Source of the DNA: Epiperipatus broadwayi | Lineage: Eukaryota > Onychophora > Udeonychophora > Euonychophora > Peripatidae | Direction: 5' to 3' | Assembly (NCBI GenBank): GCA_028023455.1 | Contig: JAQFVV010006731.1 | Span: forward strand, 196,001 to 260,000 | DNA length: 64,000 bases | In this document: positions 36,761 to 50,477 of the stretch, piece after piece | Position numbering within the stretch: the stretch's first letter is position 1 | Layout: every line of letters begins with the position of its first letter | Program-made: the position numbers and the translations under genes | Notes under the pieces: model-generated | Told to the model about the DNA's origin: nothing | The model's input: only the letters and a program-made list of their open reading frames with translations | The model's database searches: none

Positions 36761-39700
36761 AAAAAAGAAAATTGAAAATGTACAGAGACTTGGCTATATA
36801 CTTTAAAAATTTAAATATCCTTGTGTTAATGTCGTCTATAGCTAATTCAAATCTTCCACATTATATTAATTGTGCCTGACACTAACTAAAAACATTCTTC
36901 GTTATGTTAATTTACCTGCTTCTGAACTAATATTATAAAATATTTTGCACAGCAACTATTTAAGGAAGTATTTTTTTTTAAAAAAAAATGCTTATAGTAT
37001 ATTAATAATAGATTAAAATGTACACTCGGCTGGAGCTTTTTTTTCAGTTTGTAATTGAAAAATATAGAGTTCGCGAGTTAAAATTGGGAGAAAATATTTA
37101 TGCCTACGTCTGTACTTAAAGTTGTTATAATTTATTCTAAATTATTAGACATGTTGAATTCTCTAACTGCTTGCACTATTATTTTAAGAAGAGTACAGAG
37201 AAATATTCTAGAAGCATCTTAATATTGTATATGAATAATTTTTTTTTTTTTTAAAAAAAAAAAGCTTAAAAATGTATACTTTAAAAAAAAAAGAAATGGA
37301 ATGAAAATGAAGCCATATTATTGTTTAAGTAACCCGGATCCCACAATGATATTATCAGCTGAATAATTTGTTTTACTTGCCATTTTATTGCCGGCTTATT
37401 ATTATTACTATTATTATATTTATTATATTGAGTAGTTGAACTGTAATACTTGGAATGAAGAACTGAAGTAATTTTAAGAAACTATTGTATATACTTCTTT
37501 AGGAAATCTTTGCCATGTTTAAATTAATAAATATTTTGACCAGCAACTTTGTGCAGAATATCGGCATGTCAGATAAATTATATATATATATATATCTTTA
37601 ACGGATAGCCTGTACAGAGAAAGCTGAAACTATGAACTAATGTGTATATTATTTTATTTTGTTTGTTTTATTGGTTTTAAAAAAAGGGCAAATATTTTAT
37701 GCTATATTTTCTTTATAGATGTGTATAATACTGTTTGGTATATAATATGCCAAGTAATTTAATTCATATAATTTAGTCTTAATGGGTTTATTAGAATGTT
37801 AGACATCCTACTATTCTCAGGTAATATTATTATTATTACATTTGATAAGCGTTTAATAAGTCAACATATATTTTAGTCATTCTTATCCCATGGAGATTTT
37901 CATAACTCACTGTTAGCTAATTTAAATGTATGGTATTTCACTCAGTTATATGTAAAACATTCCAAGAGGTTATCAGAGGGTTTTCTATTCATTTGATTTT
38001 AATAAATGTTACATTAATAATAGCAGTTAATATTTTTTATATACATACTGAGAATTAATTTTCTTGCACTTGATTCACAGTCTTTTAAATCTCCACTAGC
38101 CATTATATTTTAAGATTTAATATTTTATTTTGTGTGCATTGTACTTTTTCTTAGAATTTTATATGGGTTTAATATTTTTAAGTAATTCTTTTAGAGTCGG
38201 TTGACATAATTTGCATTGTTGGTTCTGCCATTGATTAATATGCATTGTAATTTAAACTTCTTGAAGATGACTTAGTCAGTTAAAGTGATGTTGATATCTT
38301 GTTCTTAGTTTAGTATTTGTTAACCTCATAGAGCAAGACTTTATGGATTACTACTAGTATGCTTTATAGAGTAGATAAGGTCCTCCATCCTTATTTTATT
38401 GCTTTTCCAAGAGGTGATAGTGTTCCTTCCCAGTGAGGATTATCATGTATTAGATATTGTATTATAGTGATTGTAATCACATATTTTGAAAGTGTTTAGA
38501 TCCCATGGGGAGGATCATATATTTCCTGGTGTGTATTTTCTGTTCCTGATGCACTGTGACAAGGTCCATCTTTTCTGCCTCAAAGATAGGTATTTTTGGA
38601 AGCCACCACAGTTTTACTAAGTTATTCAGTTCTGTGGAGTATATGTGTATTTTTTGGCCTATCACTCATGATATATTAATGCTATTTTCTCCACAGTAGG
38701 TGAGGTTACATGTATCTTAGATATGTTATGACAAGATATGTTTGTTTGAGAAACTCAATTCTATTTCTTCAGGTTGTGTTTAGCTATTTTAATGCTTAAA
38801 GGTATATCAAATGTTGGCATTGTGCTGTTATGATAGTTTTATCATCCACAAACCAACCAATAATCATTAATATTTTTTAGGTATGTAGATTTATACATAT
38901 AGCTATAAGTTACAATTCACACATGCTAAGTATTTAATATGTTCATCAAGAGTTATCACCAGGGAAATGTAAGTCCTTTAAATTTCAATTTTAAACATTT
39001 GGTGTAATAATTTTATGTGGACAGAAATTTTTTGAAATATGTGTATAAATGACTTCTGATGAGTGGCCCCTGCATCTAACTGAATTTAATTAAACTTTAA
39101 TTTAAATTTAATTAAGTACTTTACTAGCTATAATCCTAAATAATGGAAGTATAACAAATTATAATTTTAAAATTTATGCTGCATATGCTAGTCCTAGCAC
39201 TGCTTTTGTTTAGCTTATTGTGTTAAGTATGAACAGATTAGTGTATTATTCTGGTTGCTAAATCTTACCACAGTATTATAAAATTTATTAGTAAAAAAAT
39301 GAAGTTATGTTTGTTAAGCTCATACTACTATAATTAAAATAAAGATATTTTAGAATCCTGAATATTTTAAGGAGTTTATTTGGATAGATTTAAATATCAA
39401 ATTAGCCTCTGTTCACCCTTGTAATTATTATTTTTTATTAAAATAAACAGTTGGTAAAGAGTCAATGAGGTATAATCAGTTACTTTATTCAACTAAAATT
39501 TTGCAATTTAATTAAGTCAAAGAAAGATTGTTAGTCAAAATGTTTATAGATAACAGCGCTATCTTGGCAATATTTCCCTTCATTTTGTAAATATTTATTA
39601 TTCAAGCACAAGTGCGTGTGTGGCGCAACTGTTCCCAAAAGCTATTAATACAAAATAGTTAACTAAAAATAATAAACTAGCTGAGCGCTTTCAAAGGATC

Positions 39701-40724
39701 TTGCCTTCATAATCATAGCTTGCTAATACATTTAATGATATGCAAATAAGCTAATTCCATTTTTTTGATAAATTAATAAATCAAATTTGTTATTATTTAA
39801 AAAGTTTAGTTTCTGTTTGTTTTTCTTTTATATGCTATTGTCTTGAGTTTCAAAAGTTCACAAAATTTCAAGGTTAAATCATATTAAGCCATGCTTACCA
39901 TTGTGATTCTCAGATTGAATCACATTAACAGATAATCACACATTTACAGATACTTAATATAATGTTTATTTTAAGATTGATTTTTTAAGTTTTTATTATT
40001 ATCTTCTCAGATTGAAGATTATACAACATAAGATGAAGACTATTAGTGATTCAGAAGATTATTTACTATGTTTCAAACTGCACATTATCTTGTATCTTTT
40101 TTTAAAATTGAAATCCATCTGCATTTAATTTCATTAGGAGGTTGTCTGTCAGTAGGTGGAAAGGCATAAAAAGCACCTTTGCCCTTTTCCCAGCTCGAGT
40201 GATGTCCTGGGTAATAGGCCATAATTGGTTTAAATTTAGATTAATTAATCAAATCTTTAAATTAATATATTTTCTTTTATTATGCTATGATTGAATGAAA
40301 GATAGTTATCTTATGGTCAGTCAAGATATCACTCATTTGTTTATTCATCCAAGAAATCATTTATTAGGCAACTTTAAACTTTTATCTTTTATAAGAGTTT
40401 AGTTAAAACTCCTGAGATTGTTTACTCTTGTTGTCATTGTTAATATGGCTTGGTGAGATAGTCCTTCAACAAAGCATCCTTTGGTTTATTCAGAGTATAT
40501 GATCTGATAGGAGGCTGACTCTAATAAGTATTAAATAATGATATAAAATTTACTTGATATTATTTAGGTTAGATTATTGAACATACCACAATAGTTATTT
40601 GCATTAGTGTTCGATTTGGTCTCTGTCCAATTGTATATCCCTATAACATCATTCATCCTTGATTTTATTGTAACTCCATTGAGTTAAGTCATGAAAAGTC
40701 TCTAACATATTAGTATAGTTTATC
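36761..40724. other. AT-rich intergenic DNA, no gene
   Basis: About 4 kb with no convincing frame, RNA or repeat. It holds poly-A/poly-T runs near 36970-36990 and 37239-37260. Confidence 0.6.
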
Positions 40725-40967
40725 ATCATCATCTTCATCATCTTTTCCATCATGATTACATTTCATATTTTTCCATTTCCATTTCATCTTACATTCTTAT
40801 GTCATCATCATCATTTTCTTTCACCTTCATCTCCTCATTTCTCTCATCCTCATTATCTCATCTTCCATTTTTCATCAGCATCTCTTCATTCCCAACATCT
40901 TTCTTTCTTTTATTTTTTTTATCATCCATCGTTACTACACCCTACCCCCATCATTTTCAATAGGTTA
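40725..40967 (+). repeat. Pyrimidine-rich, CAT-repeat-rich tract
   Basis: About 240 bases almost free of G on the plus strand, with runs of tcatcatcat, ttccatttcc and ctttctttc. Simple-sequence DNA; the frame across it (40752-40994) has no motif. It ends at a short (AT)n and the left LTR of the giant element. Confidence 0.7.
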
Positions 40968-42542
40968 CAATATATATATATTCTAACCAATTAAATGATT
41001 CAAAGAGCCTTCTTTAGCAAAATAGAAACTTAAGGGTCAATTCTAACTAAATGGAAATTTAAATGTATTATTGGTTTTTGAAAGATGAACATTTTTCTTA
41101 AATACAAATGAACGAAAAATGCATTTTTTAAGTATCAATTAAATATGCAATGTATCAATTATATATATTCTAGTATAAAAAGTATAGATTAAATAATTTC
41201 TAGGTATAGATTTAATACAATAATTTCTCAAGTACAATGTATAGACTAATATATTTCAGACGTAATTAAATATAATCTCCTTCGTGCGACCGCGTTACAA
41301 GCCAATTGTAACTAAATAAAATCAATTTAAACAAATGAAGATTTATTCTTTATTTTGTTATCTTTATAAAAACGTATTAAATTAACATGAAACGCATGCT
41401 TTGTATTTTAAATATAACTAAAACGATTGGGAGAGATTACAAATATCATATATATTATTGGATAGTTTAAGCTAATTATAACTTTATTCTAACCAATGAG
41501 AATTTTATTCAAATGATCGCACATTCACGTTATGGATTGATTATACTATATTCAAATCTATATGGCATTCACACACTTGCAGATAAATTGCATGCCAATT
41601 ACAACATTTTAAGGATGGATCGGTGGATACTTCATCATTCCCAGCTGACACTATTTCTGAGGCCTACTGAGATGATGATGATGATACAGAACATCTCTAA
41701 GCTTAATTGCAAGGGCACCAAATTGCAACTCTAATACAATATACAGGTTAAATCTCAATTCAATACTCTTAGTATTAATATTTCATGAATGGGATAATAC
41801 ACAATCGATTTAGAGAACACTGAGAACGCATTAAAATTGACAATATTAATATCTTTAAGAATTCCAGGTTATTCTCAGCGCATTCCCCATTCACTATGAT
41901 TAAAGCTACAATTAAATTTTATTCTAATTATAAAGTTCTATATTCATCTTCACCTTCTTGATCCACTCCTCCATCATCTTTACAGTCATATGTCTATTAC
42001 ACTATTATTTATTTAACTATTAAAATTTACATTTCCACTTTCCTTTACCAGCTCATTTCCTCTCATTATAATCTCTTCTCAGGGTTTTTCGAATAATTAG
42101 GTATGGAAATCGAATAAGCTGAGATAGGTTATTGGTGATAAACACTCCTCTCTGGATCGCGTCCAAGGTGATCTCGGTTGTCTTTAATGCAGTTTAATAT
42201 CAATTTACATTAAAGCTGGAATATTTTAAGCTTATTAAATCTTTATAAACACATCATAAATCATAGTCACAACTATAACAAAATTATATAAAAATAAAAT
42301 GCGTCTAGAGGGGTTTGAATACAACGGATGGGGAAAGGATTTTATGCCCACCCTCTGCACTCGCTATCACTCAATACTATCTCTATTCGCGATTTATACT
42401 TCAACAATATTAAATTATTTGGTAATTTTAAGCATTTGAAAGTAACCTTTTAAATAGTTTTACTAAATATTAGTTACATACATAATAATTCAAATATTAA
42501 TAATAATATATCGATGTATGATTGGATTGGAAATATCTAGAT

Positions 42543-43345
42543 CAGTGTTTCCCAACCTGTGGTACGCGTACCACTGGTGGTACGCGAGTTGCTGGTTGGT
42601 GGTACACGAATGGCGGACATAAAAAAAAAAATCATAAAAATATAGAAATGTTTTTTTCCTATAATTCATAAAAATTATTTTAATTAATAATATTATACAG
42701 TAAAGTTGTTAATATGTACAATCGATAACGATCTTTTGTTAATGATAAAATTGAAAGTATGATTAAGAAATTAGATTTTTGGAAACAGTAATATATATAA
42801 GTATCGAAAACAATCAACTGGAAGTATTCGAAACTCTACATATTTTTTTGTTTGAAAATAAGGTTAGTCTGTCTCAAGATATACCAGAAAATATAATAGC
42901 ACATTTAACAGGATTAAAATTGTCTTTCATGGAATATTTTCCAAAACCCGAAAACAAAAATGATAATTGGATTTCAAACCCCTTCTATGCAGAAAATTTA
43001 GAAAAAGCTACATCATTATCAATAAAGGATAAAGAAAATTTGATAGAATTATCATGTGACAGAACTTTACAAGTAGAATTCAAACGACACAATCTAATTA
43101 ATTTTTGGTTAAACATTAAAGAATATGAACAACTTTCTGAGAAAGCTCTTAAATTATTATTACCATTTACTAGTACGGAATTAGTAGGAAGAGCTTTTTC
43201 TTCATATATTTTTAAAAAAAATAAGTATCGAAACAAATTGAACGCAGCTGTAGACTTAGGGGTATACCTCACATCTTTTGAACTAAATTTCAAAAAATTA
43301 TGTTGTTCGAAACAAGCACAAAGATGTCATTAAATTTATTTTATA
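42543..43345 (+). mobile_element. hAT element fragment with left terminus
   Basis: Starts cagtgtttcccaacctgtgg followed by acgcgtaccactggtgg, a typical hAT terminus with a small inverted repeat, exactly where left and right LTR copies diverge. The right terminus is not found before the repeat array, so the element is truncated on that side. The preceding octamer atctagat is also present once in the right LTR (52137-52144). Confidence 0.82.
42739..43333 (+). pseudogene. hAT transposase C-terminal remnant (ZBED/SCAND3-like type)
   Basis: A short stretch KIESMIKKLDFWKQ (42739-42784) is followed by a frame change and then a 170-codon frame. This has the family's order: a FETLHIFLFENK segment, HLTGLKLSFMEYFPKP, WISNPF, NFWLNIKEYEQLSEKALKLL, LPFTST, a degraded version of the YLCExGFS box (ELVGRAFSS), KNKYRNKLNAAVDLGVYL and the ending FKKLCCSKQAQRCH. 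These match the C-terminal dimerisation region of hAT transposases and their domesticated relatives. The N-terminal zinc finger and most of the catalytic region are missing and the YLCE-type box is damaged, so it is inactive. Confidence 0.87.
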
Positions 43346-43390
43346 AAAATATTTGATTATGATAATAAAATATACTAATTGGTTTTTTAT

Positions 43391-44684
43391 ACATTCAAAG
43401 ATCAGCATTTCAAGCTAATTGTGCATGCGTCTTCTGCAAGTGTTAAATAATAAATGAATACTTCACTCTACAATACAAGATATAGTATTTATGTAGGAAT
43501 AAAAGGAATCCTCTTATTCCTATGACTCAAATTCTTTTATATGAGCAAATCTGAAGTACTGTTGAGTAAAGCGTGAGAGTAGAATTCTCACTTTAAATTA
43601 CTATCTAAGATGTTGGAATGAATGATGTAGGTGAAATTGTCTAGAATTTACTAGATGTCACTCTAAGTGAAATTTCATTATAAGTAAATAAGCATTTATT
43701 GTTTTATATGACACTATGCATACAATTGTATACATTCAAAGATCAGCCTTTCAAGCTAATTGTTCATGCGTCTTCTGCGAGTGTTAAATAATAAATGAAT
43801 ACTTCACTCTACAATACAAGATATAGTATTTATGCAGGAATAAAAGGAATCCTATTATTCCTATGACTCAAATTCTTTTATATGAGCAAATCTGAAGTAC
43901 TGTTAAGTAACGTATTCATTTATTATTTAACACTCGCAGAAGTCACATGCACAATTAGCTTGAAAGGCTGATCTTTGAATGTATTATGCATAGCATCATA
44001 TAAAAAAATAAATGCTTATTTACTTATAATTAAGTTTCACTTAGAGTGACATCTAGTAAATTCTAGACAATTTCACTGACGTCATTCATTCCAACATCAT
44101 AGATAGTAATTTAAAGTGAGAATTCTACTCTCATGCTTTACTCGACAGTACTTCAGATTTGCTCATATAAAAGAATTTGAGTCATAAGAATAAGAGGATT
44201 CCTTTTATTCCTGCATAAAATATCTTGTATTGTAGAGTGAAGTATTCATTTATTATTTAACACTCGCAGAAGATGCATGCACAATCATCTTGAAAGGCTG
44301 ATCTTTGAATGTATACAATTGTATGCATAGCGTCATATAAAAAATAAATGCTTATTTACTTATAATTAAGTTTCACTTAGAGTGACGTCTAGTAAATTCT
44401 AGACAATTTCATCGACATCATTCATTCCAACATTGTAGATAGTAATTTAAAGTGAGAATTCTACTCTCACGCTTTACTCAACAGTACTTCAGATTTGCTC
44501 ATATAAAAGAATTTGAGTCGTAGGAATAAGAGCATTCCTGGTTTTATTACTGCATAAATACTATATCTTGTATTTATTTAACTCTCGTAGAAGACGCATG
44601 CACAATTAGCTTGAAAGGCTGATCTTTCAATTTATACAATTGTATGCATAGCATCATATAAACAAAATGCTTATTTACTTATAA
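43391..44684. repeat. Array of about 345-bp repeats in direct and inverted order
   Basis: The unit starts acattcaaagatcagc and ends gcatacaattgta. Order: full direct copy 43391-43730; partial direct copy 43731-43912; inverted part 43913-43983; inverted full copy 43984-44313; inverted, slightly deleted copy 44314-44637; inverted fragment to 44684. The palindrome tacaattgta marks several unit junctions. Each unit carries tatataaaagaa-like and aataaa-like strings but no coding frame. A lone copy lies at 56703-57036. Confidence 0.88.
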
Positions 44685-45343
44685 ATGGTTTTTTATAATT
44701 TTGTGTTTTTATTAAAACCATTTATTAGTAAACGAATTATGACAAAATAGTAGATAAATAATGAGTCAGATCAAGGCAAATTGATCTAAATTATTTAATT
44801 TGAATGAATGTATCAGAACAGGATCATACCCAGAAATTAGACTCTCATTAATTTTTGATCATCTATTGCGGATTACTAGATGTAAGCTAGTATTTAATCA
44901 TCAAAATTTTAATTCTATTAACTTCATGCTGAACAATATAAAGAAAACAAGAACAAGAGATAGCCTGATAACCACTGAAATTATTTTTATCATGACATGG
45001 GACATGCTGGTTTTATCCTCTCCATGGCCCAACCAATAGCAAGATGCTCCAAAAAAAAAAGAAAACAGACTCAAATTTGGGAAAACCAAATGAAGGGATG
45101 AGAAAACACTTTGAACAAAATATGTACGAAATAACCTTTAATGTAATAATGTAATCTTTAATAAATTATTTTGGAAAAAATATGAAACTTTGAACAAACA
45201 CATACATATAAATATGTTACAGTGAGTTTAAAATCTGGCGTGATGTTTAGGCATGTTTCAATGTAATTTGCCTCATTATAAAATGTGAATACATACATGG
45301 TCACCCTATAATATTTATAATGCAAATAAAATAACACACTCGC
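44685..45343. other. Insert DNA of unknown origin inside the left LTR
   Basis: About 660 bases absent from the right LTR. Small frames (44800-45039 plus, 44901-45089 minus, 45158-45367 minus) show no motif. Confidence 0.5.
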
Positions 45344-46823
45344 AATACCAATTTCTATTGTGTTCAATGCTTTCTCTTTTATTACTGATATATTTTAGAA
45401 AATATATAATCGATTTCTCCCCTAATTAAATTTAATAATTTTAGTTAACAAATCTAAAGTTAATATTCCCTCGCAAATTTCTTGATCTTATCCTATCCTC
45501 CTGATTAAATATTCTTTTGCCCTAATCTTTACAACAGACATCTTAATAATAGTGAGACTAAGTCATTGCAAATAAATTGGCATGAAGATCAAACATCATC
45601 ATAGTGCACCCACTATATGTTCATGTTCTTAAAATATAATAATATTTTAACAATACTACCTTTCCAGTGGAGTTCTCAGCTGGCCATGTAAATATTTATT
45701 AATTAAATTTATATACACATTGCTCACTCTTAAGCTTAAACATTTAACTCTTAACATTTATTACTTAATTATTTTTGGATCGAATGTTAAATAAAATCTA
45801 CAAAAGCAATATTCAAATACACCAATCACACATACATTATCTGCATTCATTCTGACATTAAATTGAGTCTGCAATCTGGTATCCAATACTTATAATAATG
45901 CTTATCATGGCTATCCTCTCATACACATGTAAGGAATATCAAATATTAATATGAGGCAGGCAGTGACCCGAATAAGAGAGAACCTTTTCACTAAGGTTGA
46001 GATATGCTAGGATTTTTATCGCTAGTCATATAAAAAACATAGGTATACCAAATACCTCTGGCCATCAAAATAAAAAAAACTTCTTACAGTGTAGAGAATA
46101 CTGAAGTGGGAAAACTCTTCCACTGGGTTCAAATACTTTATGAATATCGCATAAATCTTAGTGAGCTAGACCTCACTGAGTTTGTGGAGATCTTTGTCTA
46201 TCCACACACATACAGGTCAAAACATCAAATTATAGAAGTAAAACTTTCATCTCTTTATTATTCTTGTGACTAGTGCACTGGAATATGAGCCCATAAATTT
46301 TCCAAGCATAAATCAGCTTGTTTCTGGCCTTAAATCTATGATAACAATAATAATAAACAATAAGAAATGCGTATAAAATTCTCAAAACTATTTCCATGCA
46401 CTTTTATAAGAAAATGATGATGATGTAATTCAATAGGCAAGCAATTTCTCTATAAGTTTAAGCATTTGACAATAACTTCTGATGCTAATAATAATATCTC
46501 TAAGCGTTTTTTTTTTTAATTGTTTGTTAAAGCATTTTAAATAAGGCATATCAGAATGACATGATATATTTTTCACCTACCCCAAAAATGACAATAATAG
46601 CAAAAGCATTTACATAAACATATATAAAATCATCTGAAATCAATCTCTACCCCCAAAACAATACAATGATAATTTTAAAGTAGATGATATACATGATACA
46701 CTACAAAAAAAGAAATTCTCTTTTTTTATATTAAATGTCCTACACACATTTTTTATATATATATTAAATGTCCTACACACATAAAGAGCAAATAATAAAA
46801 AAAATTATACTTATATAAGTCTT

Positions 46824-47093
46824 TTAGCGGGTGTCCTTCCAGGTTCCTGATTTCTGTTTTCTTTTCTCTTTTTTTTCATTCCTCCTTGACCGGTTTATAA
46901 GAGCATATAAGTCCTTGTAGTAAAAGTTCTTTTGATAGTTTGGTTCCTCTGGCATTATATATACGATTTGTATATTGTTGAAAGAGTTCCTCAATTTTAA
47001 GTTTATGCATATTAAATTTAAATAGCATTCATTTAACTTTTTCACAGTATAGGTCTGTTGATTTTTGATTGTCCTTTTCCATTTTGAATTCAT
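46824..47093 (-). CDS. Small frame inside the LTR, present in both LTRs
   Basis: An 89-codon frame begins MNSKWKRTIKNQQTY and ends in a lysine/arginine-rich tail (RSRRNEKKEKRKQKSGTWKD). The right LTR has the same stretch with a C-to-T stop at the codon for the second Q of NQQT and a later one-base change in the tail, so it is not open there. There is no recognisable domain. It may only look conserved because the two LTRs share recent ancestry. Function unknown. Confidence 0.2.
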   Translation of the reverse strand: MNSKWKRTIKNQQTYTVKKLNECYLNLICINLKLRNSFNNIQIVYIMPEEPNYQKNFYYKDLYALINRSRRNEKKEKRKQKSGTWKDTR

Positions 47094-48517
47094 TTTATAT
47101 ATATAAATTGACTTACATATACATCAAACTTTTGAGTTTTAAATTTTACTATTTGCATATATATATAAACGATATTAAACTCAAATTTTAACTTCTGTGG
47201 TTTAAATTTTTATTACCATCTGTGAACTGGTTGACTTCTTGAGGTTAAAGATGTATGTGCCCACTTAAAAATTTATTCACTATACATTGTCTTCTCTTAG
47301 GACAATGTTAGATTTAGCCAAATTATTCTGAAGAGACAAAAAAGTGCAATAAAAACGATTTTAAATTTTATAAGACAGTTTTTCTCTCAGTCAATGCAAG
47401 AAAACTGTCACAGATCAGAACAGTTCCAACAATAAAAAGCATTTTTTTAAAAGAGCTTTTTATAGAGAACATCCACCTGGGGATCTGTTAACTTTCTCTT
47501 TCTTAACTAATTGACATGGCCCCCATCCTCAATTAATTTTAACCTTTTTGCCCCTTCAGTAAACCAGGCACACATTACTTATCTGTATCTTAAACAGACA
47601 CAATTAACCCTACAATTTAACAGCTATAATTGCCAATTAATTTTTGACATTTGACAGACCATTCATCGTTAATGGTCTAAATTAATAGTCCACTTATATT
47701 CCTTGGTGAAAATTGGCATTATTTAAATGCCTGTGTCTTTTAGAGACCAATAATTAACTGACTCATATAAAACCAATGAAACTTATACTCAAAAGTAAAC
47801 AACAGAACAGTAATCTTACTTTTCCCCTTTAATAGTGAAACAAAATATATATTGCAGCTGTTTCAAACTCAGACTTTAGATTAAATTTGGTTGCTAATAT
47901 TAAACTTATTAAAAATGATTTTAATTTCTTATTTAAAAATTGCTTTACAACATAATAAGAAACGATTACTGATTGTGAATTTTACAATCAAAACCTATAA
48001 TTAGATTATATATACACACATCGCAGGTATATAATTTTTTTAATTAACCTTTAATGCTTTAATCCTTAATTATAATCCTTTATTATTATAACTACACTAT
48101 TATTATTATTATTTACTTTCATGAACTGTTTCTTTATAACTCATTATAAAATAATGTCGATTCATTTTCACTCTCTAACACAGTTTTAATAGTCACACAT
48201 CTTCCTTTTCTCAGTCAACCTATCAACAAATGTATACATTTTGCTTTTCTAATATTTTCTTAATATTAACTTGACCCATAAATAAAACTAAAATAATCCT
48301 CTGGTTATAAACACTTATTAACAATAAATTTTTAGATTGCTTACTAAGTCAAACATACACAATCCCTTATCAATATGGGTTCAAACCTAGTCTTTACTAA
48401 AATCTTTTCTTATTAAAGAAAAAAAATACATACATTATGAGGAAAATTTGGATGGAACCTTCTCTTTCATAGTTAACCTAAAAAGATGGAGCCTTGGACA
48501 AATCCAAGGGCTACATA

Positions 48518-48529
48518 CCCCCCTCCTTC
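48518..48529 (-). promoter_or_regulatory. Polypurine tract of the giant-LTR element
   Basis: GAAGGAGGGGGG on the minus strand, directly before TA and the LTR start TGTAGCCC. In LTR elements this is the primer for plus-strand DNA synthesis. Confidence 0.75.
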
Positions 48530-48773
48530 AGGTAAAATTTTCCGAATTCAAACTTTTTTTTTTTTTACATATAATATACCAACAAAATTGCCAATTACTA
48601 CTTCTTAGTTACAATTTATTTTGTTCACTTTTTAGGTGGAACAGGAAACCATCTCCTTGTTTTTTTTTTTTTTGCCATTGAGTTCCTTATTTCAGTTAAT
48701 CAGATACCTGCCATCAGATACTTAACAAATCCATGTTTCATTTTACAGTTGATCATATGGTTGAACAACATGG

Positions 48774-50188
48774 TCATAATGCTACTAACCACCACACCAA
48801 CAATATTTCACAAAAGCTTTTCATCTGACCCATAATCCTCTTATTTAAACCCTCTGCTATAATGCACTCAAATAATTGCACAGTGTTAGCCTCTATAAAA
48901 TCCTCTTCTATTTTACAGGGAATTTGATCATCGACCCACACATTACTATATCCATCCCTAAACATTAAATCATCTTTGTTTCCAAGTGAGTCGTTAAAAA
49001 TGCTTTTCATTCTACATTTTATTTTATTGTCTATTCCCATCAAAATATCTCTATATGCAAATGAATTTAACTCTGCTGAAATGTTTTTCATTTTACTTTA
49101 TTTTCTAAAATTCTATCAGAATCTTACTATTATTTTTATTACTATAGCTATAACTTTGCTTATTATAATTATAGTCTGGCAAAGCCTTGTCTTGCTCCAT
49201 TACACAATCTATTTCTGACTCATTTGTGGACTCAGAACACTCAGTGCTTTGTCTCACCTGCTCCTCTTTTAATTCAGCAGTCAGACCAGCTTGGCTTAGC
49301 TTTATGGCTTTAGTCTGTTCATCTATTTTACTTTCCAGACCAGCAACACTTTCTTTGATTACTGCACCTAGACTAGTATAGCTTTCTTTCACTTCTTTAG
49401 TCTGTCCAGCCACTTTATTTATCAACAATTCTTGCCTGGCCTCCCTTTGTTTTTGTAGCCTTTCACCAAGCTCTTTTTTCTCTCAACTAATATCTTCCAC
49501 AGCTTTCTCTATTCTGTCTCCTATCTTCAGACTTTGGGCTCTATACTGACTCTCAAGCACATCTATCCTAGTCTCTAGCCTCTCACTTTGAATTTCCATT
49601 TTAACCTCCAACCTGCCATTCTGACCGGTTAAACTAATTTAGTTCTTCACTTAGTCTAGCTTGATTATCCATTTGTTTAGATTGGCTTTCTTTTAATTCT
49701 ATTGTTAAGTTATCTTGGCTTTCTCTAAATTCTCCAACCTGTCTATCCATCCTCCCTTCTAAACTAGCTTGGCTTCTAGCTAGGTTTTCTTTTATTGTAC
49801 TATCCATTCTCTCTTCTAAACTAGCTTGACTTGTGGCTAGGTTTTTAGCTTGATTGTCTATTTTATTTTCTAGACTAGCTTGGTTTTCTTTCAATTCTAA
49901 TTTTAAACTATCTTGGCTTTTCATCATAGTTTGTAGCATTGCTCCAAGTCACTGAATGTCAATCATTTCAGATTCCTTTTGAGCCGTTTCTGAGCTCAAC
50001 TCTTCAGACAATATATTTTCACTTTCCTCAATACTTTCTAATACAAAAGACGCTTTGTCTATTGTCTCTTCTTTCTTATTCTCTATGGGACCTGTCTCTT
50101 TTTTGCTTCTTGGCATTTTGTATTCAACAATAAAATTAATGATGAGAAAATTAGGCACACACTCTTTTCCCCCTCCATTAACCAACAA
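48774..50188 (-). pseudogene. Decayed gag-like coiled-coil protein of the giant-LTR element
   Basis: Four minus-strand frames in order from the primer-binding-site side. 50188-49949 begins MLVNGGGKE and has an in-frame MPRSKKETGPIENKKEET with an acidic ending. 49939-49634 is a heptad-rich coiled coil with repeated SQASLE(E/G)RMD units. 49428-49105 has SYTSLGAVIKESVAGLESK and an acidic stretch. 49091-48774 reads MKNISAELNSFAYRDILMG, SLGNKDDLMFRDGY and EANTVQLFECIIAEGLNKR. An N-terminal coiled coil plus a later globular part, located right after a primer-binding site, fits Gag; I recognise no zinc knuckle. At least three stops or shifts separate the pieces. No protease, RT or integrase follows before the polypurine tract. 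Confidence 0.6.
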
Positions 50189-50477
50189 CCATGACTAACT
50201 CGACTATCTATACCTTGGTCACCCTATTGGTCTTGACCTTAGCAATTTCTATACTAATCAAACATCTCATTTCAAATGTTTTTGGGTATCTAGAAATCCA
50301 ATCATCATCAATAATCAGTTTTAAATAGACATAAAAAATTAATTTTCTTTTATCAACTAATTACACACCAGCATTTCTAATTTTAAAACACATTTTTGAT
50401 ATAACCAGTTACTGGCATTTATAATTTCAATTCTGCAGCTTTTAAATTAACCTCCAACAACCATTATCCATCAAGCG

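Larger units (their letters stand above)
40981..48515 (-). repeat. Left LTR (3' LTR), about 4.7 kb plus a 2.8-kb insert
   Basis: Matches the right LTR in two blocks: 40981-42542 with 50496-52144 and 45344-48515 with 52274-55459, differing by substitutions and small indels. Between the blocks, 42543-45343 holds a hAT remnant, a repeat array and unknown DNA where the right LTR has only 129 other bases. Confidence 0.85.

Noticed and set aside
41513-41734. 73-codon frame present in both LTRs (also 51115-51336)
   Set aside because: Identity of the two LTRs explains its presence in both; it is antisense to the element and has no recognisable domain.
43391-44684. Possible CRISPR-like direct repeats
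   Set aside because: Units are about 345 bp, occur in both orientations and have no spacers; the genome is eukaryotic.
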